In this document: positions 8,101 through 14,700 of the stretch, in pieces
How positions within the stretch are numbered: the stretch's first letter is position 1
Layout: each line of letters starts with the position of its first letter
Source of the DNA: Strigomonas culicis
Taxonomy: Eukaryota; Euglenozoa; Kinetoplastea; Trypanosomatida; Trypanosomatidae
Assembly (NCBI GenBank): GCA_000482145.1
Contig: AUXH01000272.1
Coordinates: 1-24,778 of the forward strand
Length of the DNA: 24,778 nt
Direction of reading: 5' to 3'
Notes under the pieces: model-generated
Told to the model about the DNA's origin: nothing
Database searches by the model: none
Seen by the model: the letters and a program-made list of their open reading frames with translations, nothing else
Translations under genes and position numbers: made by a program

Positions 8101-9721
8101 CCAGCACAAGGTGCGGCCGGTGGGGGCCGGCGGCCGCCGCCTCCTTCAGGTACAGGAGGAAGGCCAGCGTCTGGATGGTCTTGCCCACCCCCATCTCGTC
8201 CGCGAGGATGCCGTTGATGTTGTTGTGGTGCAGCGAGACGAGAAAGCGCAGCCCGTCCAGCTGGTGCGGCAGCAGCGTCGCGCGCAGCCCCGCGGGCTGC
8301 GCGGCCACGAACACGTCCACGCGGTGGACGAGGCGGAACTCGTCCTTCGTCGAGGACACGTACGCCTTGAAGCGCTGATAGGCGTCCGACATCTCCTGCT
8401 GCGAGACCTCCGCGCCAGCGGACGCGCGGTGGGCGGGGGCGGCCGGCTCCACTGTCGTCGTCGTGTCCGCGAGCGCGGCGGTGGCGGCGGACTGCTCCCT
8501 CAGGCGCAGGCCGATGCGCTGCATGAACTGGTTTGTCTTCTCCATGATCTGCAGCAACGAGGCCACCTTCATGTAGCTGACGTGCTCCGCGAAGGCGGCC
8601 GCGTCGTGGTGCCGCAGCGCGTGGAGCCGCGCGCGCGTCCGCGCCGCCTCGCGCAGGCGGTGGAAGGCCGCCACCTCCGCCGCGAGCTGGGCGGCGAACG
8701 CGAAGGGCCGCGGCCGCACCACGACACCAGCAGCAGCAGCAGCAGGGCCCGCCGTCGCCGCCGCGGGCGCCATTGTGAAGAGCAAATGGCGGAGGCGCAC
8801 GCTGCTCCACTGGTGAAGCGCTTTTTGAAACAAATGAAAGCACACCTTATCCTCCGTCTCCTGGACCGGTGGCCACTGCGGCGCCCCCGCCGACTGCATC
8901 GTCTGTTGCTGCCGGAAGGTCCGCACGTGCGCCGCGTCCGCCGCCTCCGCCGCGGCGATGGCGCGCAGCAGCACCTGCGTGCGGCGGACAAACAGCTCCG
9001 TGCAATCATCCATCTGCTTCCGCGTGCAGCACGGAGTCGGCGGCTCCTCCCCCGTGGCAGGCGGCGCCGCGGGCGGTCGGGGGAGCGCCAACGCCTCCTC
9101 CTGAATCGCCGCGAGTCGGACGGAGGCGATCGCCTCCTTGAGGCTCTGGGCGTAGGCGGCCGCGAGGGTCACGCTGCCGTTGAAGGGCGCAGCCGGTGGC
9201 CGCCGCGGCGGTTCGCACGGTTGCCGCTCCTCCTCCGCCTTGTTTTCCGGCGCCTGCGGGGTAGCGGGGTGGGGGGCGTTGTGAGGGTCGGGCTGGAAAA
9301 AGCGGTGGTGCTGTCGCCGCTCCCGCTGGTACTCCTGCGAGTTCAGCAGGTTGAAGCCCGCCTCAGGGGTGGCATCCTTTGTGTTCTTCTCGCCACTGTC
9401 GTCATGCGGCGAGATGCCATTGTTACGTTGTATAAGTGAAAGCAGTGCGGCAGCCTCATCTGTGAAGCCAGCGCGGCCCGTGCCGCAACGCGGTGGGGCA
9501 TGCGGTCCGTCCCTCTGGGCCTGGCAGCTACCTCTCCTTCTCTCCTCCGCCGCTTTTAAAAGGGAGACCGAAATGCCGCCGGATGACATGAGATGCAGCA
9601 GGAGTGAGTGGACACTGGTGGTGGCGGTGGCCTTCAGTGGTGCCGCGTGAGACGGGCTGGGGGGAGTGCTGATGAACGAGGCAGTGAAATCTGATGGCTT
9701 CGTGGCCTTTTCGTGCTCCAT
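5159..9721 (-). CDS. Snf2-type (SMARCA2/4-like) ATP-dependent chromatin remodeller
   Basis: A 1520-residue protein starting at the ATG at 9721; an in-frame TTG 39 codons upstream encodes only a low-complexity leader and was not used. An HSA-like helix (about 338-375) leads into a post-HSA-like segment (about 376-405, SLLQIMEKTNQFMQ) like the LLQQT region of Snf2/BRG1. The ATPase lobes follow: Walker A DEMGVGKTIQT (about 507-517), DEAH (607-610), LTGTPLNSDLQELWSLLYF (from about 636), lobe 2 from about 912 with AGGCGINLQ, and motif VI QALARVCRIGQ (about 1019-1029). All catalytic motifs look intact, so it should be an active nucleosome-sliding translocase in the nucleus. An acidic insert with an SE repeat (about 755-790) splits the lobes. 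The post-lobe helix LKNQPRQQIIEAGAY near 1055 is typical. The last 430 residues are Ala/Pro/Arg-rich; I see no bromodomain. Confidence 0.82.
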   Translation of the reverse strand: MEHEKATKPSDFTASFISTPPSPSHAAPLKATATTSVHSLLLHLMSSGGISVSLLKAAEERRRGSCQAQRDGPHAPPRCGTGRAGFTDEAAALLSLIQRNNGISPHDDSGEKNTKDATPEAGFNLLNSQEYQRERRQHHRFFQPDPHNAPHPATPQAPENKAEEERQPCEPPRRPPAAPFNGSVTLAAAYAQSLKEAIASVRLAAIQEEALALPRPPAAPPATGEEPPTPCCTRKQMDDCTELFVRRTQVLLRAIAAAEAADAAHVRTFRQQQTMQSAGAPQWPPVQETEDKVCFHLFQKALHQWSSVRLRHLLFTMAPAAATAGPAAAAAGVVVRPRPFAFAAQLAAEVAAFHRLREAARTRARLHALRHHDAAAFAEHVSYMKVASLLQIMEKTNQFMQRIGLRLREQSAATAALADTTTTVEPAAPAHRASAGAEVSQQEMSDAYQRFKAYVSSTKDEFRLVHRVDVFVAAQPAGLRATLLPHQLDGLRFLVSLHHNNINGILADEMGVGKTIQTLAFLLYLKEAAAAGPHRPHLVLAPLSVVREWREACAQFVPDHLRVALYQDLADARTEAPGYDLLLLPIHAVRRVGAEAARIAWGYLVVDEAHTAVARLHTQTAAAILQLPCARRLVLTGTPLNSDLQELWSLLYFLNPDVFTESESFEEVFRRPFAHYEECYSKGELDLSEEERGLLVLRLHQILRPFLLRRTKRDVDATLRMTRHTLLCPLSGAQQALLRLLREERRTPTILAHGHTEGGAEEGDSESESESESTSSDSSSDTEQDAGERGTAAPSATPPPAAAAATTLHTSRYDLTSAGVSESTAQLLCNHAFLLPFCATVLAPYAVQRQTPQHGGGELNAGEEEDERAPIVLPGTIHYLRDRLSPTDGATQRAAADTPLRFSKADVALAASGKFLSLHLLLWRLHLAGRKAVLFTHWLDCMDLLERYMVAQGWGGRYVTLNGNTSDADRRARVLRFRDDPDTLFFILSMKAGGCGINLQAAHVVILLDQDYTATNEDQALARVCRIGQPHTVRAVYLTTSDAAERRVAARAALKNQPRQQIIEAGAYKLGEGPEDEEADPTGATAEQAQDAAAGTPERGRPEGASAARRGEVLDLEAVWAALAGDRAPPHTHHRSHKKRAAAADRRCRFAAALREVVQEMDRLVLTEEDRRVHERQQAQPRAAMDGGDASGPPTAVALLAAHQPPLDLLDGAAAPQDPAQVADANRAFWRHYVALLEEAAVAAVEDGATSAPPDAAHILLHAIHVCRENHRLRHDPRLAQIARERRRARQDRRLARYLRAEPPLSFYDRCAAEGVVEEEEVRRCYRRALRRAARRRAQAAADRKRRPPPTARQRSKGKAVPAALLSGGEAAPPAAPLSVAAGVGEGAAAGPATPAAAPRDAVGGEAPAAPPPLPPAAAAAPAKEGAAADAAAAPAARRDRARAPSDGGRTPAAQLDCCSGASKRPRSSPSPPPPAAAAAATACGAAAAEVSAVASDKRGRGRLQRGVPTDAQRVLESTL
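7403..7429. repeat. Hexanucleotide tandem repeat encoding Ser-Glu units
   Basis: ACTTTC occurs four times in tandem on the plus strand. It encodes alternating Ser and Glu in the acidic insert between the two ATPase lobes of the Snf2 protein. Its near-perfect DNA-level repetition suggests recent slippage. Confidence 0.85.
8728..8745. repeat. CAG run encoding poly-Ala in the Snf2 protein
   Basis: Six CAG units on the plus strand are read as GCT codons and give an alanine run just before the HSA-like helix. Confidence 0.75.
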
Positions 9722-9745
9722 CGAAAAGGAAGAAGAAGAGAAAAT

Positions 9746-9837
9746 CTGAGAAATGGATATATAGGTATGTATGTATGTGGATATCTGTATGTAAGTGTGA
9801 ATGTATGTGGGTGTGATTGTGCGAAGAAAAAAAAACA
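9746..9837 (-). promoter_or_regulatory. Predicted trans-splice acceptor region for the Snf2 ATPase gene
   Basis: On the minus strand a run of nine Ts followed by CTTCGC (near 9823-9836) is followed first by ACATACAG (AG at 9786-9785, 63-nt leader) and then by TTTCTCAG (AG at 9747-9746, 24-nt leader). Either could serve. Both lie downstream of the TTG at 9838, which would exclude that codon from the mRNA and support the ATG at 9721. Confidence 0.5.
9765..9779. repeat. GTAT tetranucleotide repeat
   Basis: Three and a half GTAT units on the plus strand lie in the predicted Snf2 leader, with more scattered ATGT units just beyond. Confidence 0.6.
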
Positions 9838-10394
9838 ATGAGAAATATAAAAATCTGGGTGCTGTGATTAGCTCTGTAAAAGATGAAAAGAGAATAATAA
9901 TGTTGATAAAACTAGAGTAATAAAGTGAGTGAGTATTGATCTACTCCTCTGTGGACTTGTATGTTTGTCTTTTTTTTTTCTATTTAGCGAAACAAAAAGA
10001 TAAAGAAAAAAAGAATGAGGAAGTGTGTAAAGAAGAGCGGAGGATGAACAAGTATTGAAAACAGTAACGTGTGACATGACGGAAAAGTGAGAGTGTCATG
10101 TGTACAAAATTGAAAAACAAAAAGGCTGTGAATGAATTGTTTTATTATTATTAGTATTGTTTACAAAGCATTAGTTTGTTTATTATACGGAAGAAAAGAA
10201 AGAAAGAGTACAAATAGAACAAAAAATGTACGTATCATTATTAGTTTTTTATCATTTTAATCGAAAGATCAACTACAACCACAGCAAAAAGAACCGCAAA
10301 ACGAGAAAAAAAAACCTTTTGCAATAACAAAACAGATGTACAGCCATGTTATTTCCTTCTTCTTCTGTTTTGTTATTGCTGGCGTTGCTGTCTT

Positions 10395-11279
10395 CTACAA
10401 GTACCGTCTCTTCTTGGCTGTGTTCATGTACGGCTGCAGGACCCACTCCGTCTCCGCGTCGTCCATCTCGAGCGTCCCCAGCACGACGCGGTACGGCGTC
10501 AGCTCGAAGCGGGGGCCCACCTCCTTCAGCTCCACCTTGTTCGTCGCGTTGTTCGGCCCGGCGGCGTGGTTGATCTTGTACGTGTGGTGCCGGAAGGAGA
10601 TGTAGTCGTCCTGGTTGTCAAACGTCAGCACGCGCGTCGCGTCCTCCTTCGGCACGGGGAACAGGTACTTGAGCACGTTCTGGATCCGCAGGCCCAGCTT
10701 CGTGGTGAAGTGCTCGAAGATGAGGTGCGGGTACTGCTCCGACATGGTGCCAACGTCCTCGATCTCATGGCGCGCGACGAGGTTGTGGATGGTGAAGGTG
10801 ACGGTCGGGCCCAGCGGCAGGTGCGACACGATGAGGCTGTCCGGCACGCCCTGCGACTCCTGCAGCACCACCACGTCGCTGTAGTTCTCCTTGCGGGCCG
10901 CGTCCATCACCTGGCGGACGGAGAGACCGCCGCGGTTCATGCGGACGGCGTTCGGCACGACGAGGCGGATCTCCTTCGCGAACTCCAGCAGCTTCTGCGA
11001 CGCGCCGCGGGAGGTGGTCACCAGCACGCGCGGGTCTTCCCTGCCGGCCGCCGCGTACTCATCGTCGACGGCGGTGGTCAGCTCCTTCGTCTGGTCGTCG
11101 TCCAGCTCGGAGAACTTCTTCAGCGCGAGGGCGTCCTTGCGCAGGTGCCCCGGCAGCGGCGTCGCGGTGCGCAGGGCCTCGCGGAACTGCTCCTTGCGCA
11201 CCGCAATCGCGGTGTGTACGCGCTCGTTCTGCCGCCGCTCAAGGTACTCCTTCCGGCTCCGGATCACAGACCGCCGCAT
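10395..11279 (-). CDS. IMP4: U3 small nucleolar ribonucleoprotein IMP4 (Brix domain)
   Basis: A 294-residue protein, close to the roughly 290 of yeast and human IMP4. IMP4 works with MPP10 and IMP3 in the U3 snoRNP, helping pair U3 with pre-rRNA in the nucleolus for 18S rRNA maturation. The basic N-terminal helix (MRRSVIRSRKEYLERRQ) is the typical IMP4 start. The Brix domain covers about residues 83-275: PRVLVTTSRGAS opens it, RMNRGGLSVRQVM is the first conserved block, then SHLPLGPTVTFTIHNLVARH, and LRIQNVLKYLFPVPK with VLTFDNQDDYISFRHHTYK. It closes with FELTPYRVVLGTL and a basic tail. No insertions and no damage are visible, and it lacks the low-complexity padding of its neighbours, consistent with strong constraint. 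The ATG at 11279 matches the conserved N-terminus exactly. Confidence 0.96.
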   Translation of the reverse strand: MRRSVIRSRKEYLERRQNERVHTAIAVRKEQFREALRTATPLPGHLRKDALALKKFSELDDDQTKELTTAVDDEYAAAGREDPRVLVTTSRGASQKLLEFAKEIRLVVPNAVRMNRGGLSVRQVMDAARKENYSDVVVLQESQGVPDSLIVSHLPLGPTVTFTIHNLVARHEIEDVGTMSEQYPHLIFEHFTTKLGLRIQNVLKYLFPVPKEDATRVLTFDNQDDYISFRHHTYKINHAAGPNNATNKVELKEVGPRFELTPYRVVLGTLEMDDAETEWVLQPYMNTAKKRRYL

Positions 11280-11743
11280 GATAGGCTGAATACTACTACT
11301 AATAATAATAATAAAGTGCTTGTCCGCGTGTCGCTCTTGTTGCTTTTTGTATATGTTTACTATTATTACTACTAGAGGAGATTGCTAATGGATAAAGGAG
11401 AGAGAGAGTGTGTCATATGAAGTAACAAAAAAAACACACGGAAGACGCACAGCACACAAGAGAGAGACGTCGAACATGCACGTCCATCGAAACCGTAGCA
11501 CTCAAAGAAACAAAACAAAAAGGAGACGTTAACGCAACCATAAAGATGGGGAAAGAGCGATGCAACAAGTATTAATAACAGAATTAAAGGAAAAGAGCGA
11601 TCATTTGAACGATCGATTTGACTCACTTGGCAAGCCGTCATTTATGTGTGTATATGTATGTATGCGTGTTCCTCTTTTCTTTTTTTCGGAAACTCACTAC
11701 CAGCCGCTGTGGTGTGGCGTGGGGAGGGGAGAGACCATGTTTT
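11280..11743. other. Intergenic region between the VPS41-like gene and IMP4
   Basis: A 464-nt AT-rich gap holding the 3'UTR of the VPS41-like gene and the IMP4 leader, with an AAT trinucleotide run near 11299-11313. ORFs found here on either strand are short and low-complexity. Nothing else is recognised. Confidence 0.6.
11385..11414 (-). promoter_or_regulatory. Predicted trans-splice acceptor for IMP4
   Basis: On the minus strand ACACTCTCTCTCTCCTTT leads to ATCCATTAG with the AG at 11386-11385, giving a 105-nt leader. Later AGs nearer the ATG lack a good pyrimidine tract, so this is the preferred site. Confidence 0.45.
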
Positions 11744-14700
11744 TCAGCCAGACACATCGATTTGCAGATCCGCATTCTTCACGCACCAGTAACAGAACGG
11801 AAAGACGGGCGGCACATGATTGCGCTTGAGGTGGTGGGGCACGCCGCTGCTGTGGTGGCCGCCGTGCGGTGCCCCCTTGTTCGCGAGGAGGTACACGCGC
11901 TTACTGTCCGTCACGTACGCGCTCGGGTCGCGGAGGAAGATGGCATACACATCCGTCGGCGGCGCGCCGCCGCCGCCGGCCGCGTCGCGGTTCGCCTCCG
12001 CGACCGCCTTGTGAAGCCGCGGCAGATGGAGCCAGTCCTCGCGCAGCAGGTACCGCAGCACGCACGCCGGGTGGTATACGTGGCCGCAGCAGAAGTGAAC
12101 GCGCCCGTCGCGGCGCGGGTGCTGCGCCAGCAGCTCCTCCAGCAGCGGCGTGCTCGGGTGCGCCCGCGGCGGCGGCGCGGACAAGACCGCCTGCGGGTCG
12201 GCCGCGGCGCCGCCCGGGGGGGCGCAGAAGAAGCACGTCGGCGCCGCCGCGTCGCCCGGCGCCACGCGCACCGCCCGGCGCTTGCCCCGCAGCAGGAGGC
12301 TGTAGTAGGAGGAGAGGTCCGCCTCCGCGGCGGCGACCACCGTCTCCAGGAAGCGCGCGTCCTGCGAGCGACTCTTGAGGACATTCGAGATGTAGTACCC
12401 CGCCGCGGTGGAGGCGCAGCCGCCGGCCGGCGCCGCCGTCGTCGATGCCGCCGCCGCCGAGGCGGCGGTGCGCCCCTCGTACTGCTGCTGCAGACACAGC
12501 TGCTCCCACTTCTGCTTGCGGCGCGCGCGCTCCGCCGCGGCCGCGTCGGCCGCGTCCGCGGGGCGGCGGATGGACGTCGCGACGGGCGGTGGCAGGTGGT
12601 CCAGCAGGTACCGCGCGTCCACCGCGGCGCTGTCGCTGAAGCGCGGGTCCGCCGCCGCCACGAGCAGCTGCGACAGCAGCTGCGCGGGGACCCAGCAGAC
12701 GGGCGTGGGCGGGCCCGCCGAGCGCCGGCCGACCTGGTTGTGCTGGTTCAGCTCGCGCAGCGCCTTCTCCGCGACGCCGTAGCGCGCCGCAATGGAGGCG
12801 TACGTGTCCTTGGGCTGCGTCGCGTGATGGAAGTAGCGGCGCGGCTTCGCGGCCGCCGCGGTGCTGGGGTCCAGCACGTAGCACTTCTGCTCCTCCTTCA
12901 GTACGAGCTCGACGACGAGACGGAACAGACGGAGGTGCTCCTCCGCGGCGGCGCCGCCGACCCCCTTCGGGGCCGCGGCCGGGGAGGCCCGCCGGTCGCC
13001 GCCACTCGCCGCGGGCGCGACCGCGCCGTCGGAGTGGTGGCAAATGAACTCCACCGCCTTCTTCACATTCTTCTCCTCCTGGATCATGAGGCGGATGCCC
13101 TCCTCCTCCCGCCCCATCCGCGCCAGCAGGAACACCATCGCGTCGTACAGCTTCTGCTGCGCGCAGAGCGCATAGACGTCCTTGAGGCGCTCGAGGTACA
13201 TACTCTTCTCCTGGAGAAACGCGAGCAGCACCTCGGGCTCGTAGGCGATGTAGAGGCAGGCGATGGGCTGCGTGTACAGCCGCGCGAGTCCGTCGTACAC
13301 GGCCATGAGGTCGGCCTCGTGGGCCAGCTGCGGCAGCTCCTCCGCCTGCGGCCGGCTCCCGTCGCGTGGGGCCTGTCTGGCGAAGCTGCCGCCCGCGGCG
13401 AGCGCCGTGCCCGGCGCCGCGGTCACCTGCGGCGTGCGTGGCAGCAAGGGCGTGTTGCTCGTCGACTCGCGCTGGCGCTTCTTCTGGTCCTGCAGGTAGC
13501 GCTGCTGTCGCGCCGCGCACTCCGCCGCCGTCGTGCGCAGGTGGCGCATGTACTTCCAGAGGTGGAGGCGGTCGTTCGCGAGCAGATGGTTGAAGATCAG
13601 CACGGGGTCGAACTTGAGGGCCGTGCGAAGGCGGGCCACCGTGTCGCGCTCCGTCGCCACCGTCGGACTTATGCGGCCGCTGTACGCACCGGCGGCCGAG
13701 AGCAGCGACGCCGGCACCTGCGGCTGGCGCGGGGCCGGCGTGAGGAGCACCTGGAGCGTGTGCGTCTCATCCCTCACGAACAGGTCCGGCAGCCACCGGA
13801 GAAACTCCTGTGGAAAGGCCTCCGCGTCCGTCACCGCAGCGCGCGATGCGGCGGCGGCGGCGGTCGGCGGCGGCGGCGGCGGCGGAGCTGTGGCCGCAGC
13901 CGCCGTGCTGCAGCAGACGTGTAGGAACGGGAACAGCTCCTGACTGTCCCGCATGTGCATGAACACGCGCAGCGCGTCGACCTCCCGCCCCATCAAGTGC
14001 AGCAGGTAGCCGTAGGCGTCGCCCATCGCGGTCGCCTGTGGAGGCGTGTAGGTGCTTGGTGAGACGTCCGGCCAGCGCGCGTCGCCGGGCGCGGCCGGCG
14101 CGGCGGCCACCGGCACGAGCCCGCAGCCCTCCGCGTACTTGCGCTCCGCCACGCACACCAGCACAGCCGGGTCGTACGCGCCGGCGAAGCGGTGCAGTAG
14201 CGCCAGAAGGCGCAGCGGGTCCTTCTCCATCGCACGCAGCAGCAGCAGCTCGTAGCAGGCGGCGGAGATGCGCAGCTGCAGTGACGCCGTGCGCGGCTCG
14301 TAGGCGCGCGGCTGCGGCAGCGGCCCGTCGTCGTCCGCGGTCGGCGGCCGCGGCAGCACGTCCGCCAGCTGCACGACGCGGCCGACCTTGTCGAACACGT
14401 ACACCCAGCGCTCCCACTCCCCGTAGTCTGTGCCGACGCAGGAGGGCAGCAGCTGCGCGACGCTGTCGTAGTCGCCGCGGCTCGCGTAGAGGTCGAGCAG
14501 CAGCCGCCCCACCTGCTCCACCGTGTGGCGCCGGAGCTGCCGCCCCAGCGGTGCGGCCGCGCGCCGCGGCGAGGCCATCGACGAGGGCGGCGCCGACGAC
14601 GTCGGCGACGAGGACGCGGTCGGCAGCGCGAAGGCGCCCTCCGCCTCGTCCTGCTGCTGCTGCCGCCGCTCCAGCGCGGCCGCAAAGGCGTAGGCGCGCT

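Larger units (their letters stand above)
9722..10394. other. Intergenic region between IMP4 and the Snf2 ATPase gene
   Basis: At 673 nt this is the longest gap. It is AT-rich with many A/T homopolymers and carries IMP4's 3'UTR and the Snf2 leader. Short ORFs here (for example 9868-10077 minus) are Phe/Leu/Ser-rich and look like chance reading of T-rich sequence. No RNA gene is recognised. Confidence 0.6.

Noticed and set aside
9722..9838. N-terminal extension of the Snf2 ATPase to the in-frame TTG at 9838
   Set aside because: It encodes a repetitive Tyr/Ile/His/Thr leader from AT-rich sequence, and both candidate splice acceptors lie downstream of it. The ATG at 9721 fits better.
10336..10605. 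Small plus-strand ORF overlapping the IMP4 3' end (89 codons)
   Set aside because: Its first third is T-rich intergenic sequence and the rest is antisense to conserved IMP4 codons. No plus-strand acceptor was found.
11618..13924. Long plus-strand ORF of 768 codons opposite the VPS41-like gene
   Set aside because: Arg/Ala/Val-rich shadow frame with no motifs. The opposite strand encodes the RING, LysM-like and CHCR segments.
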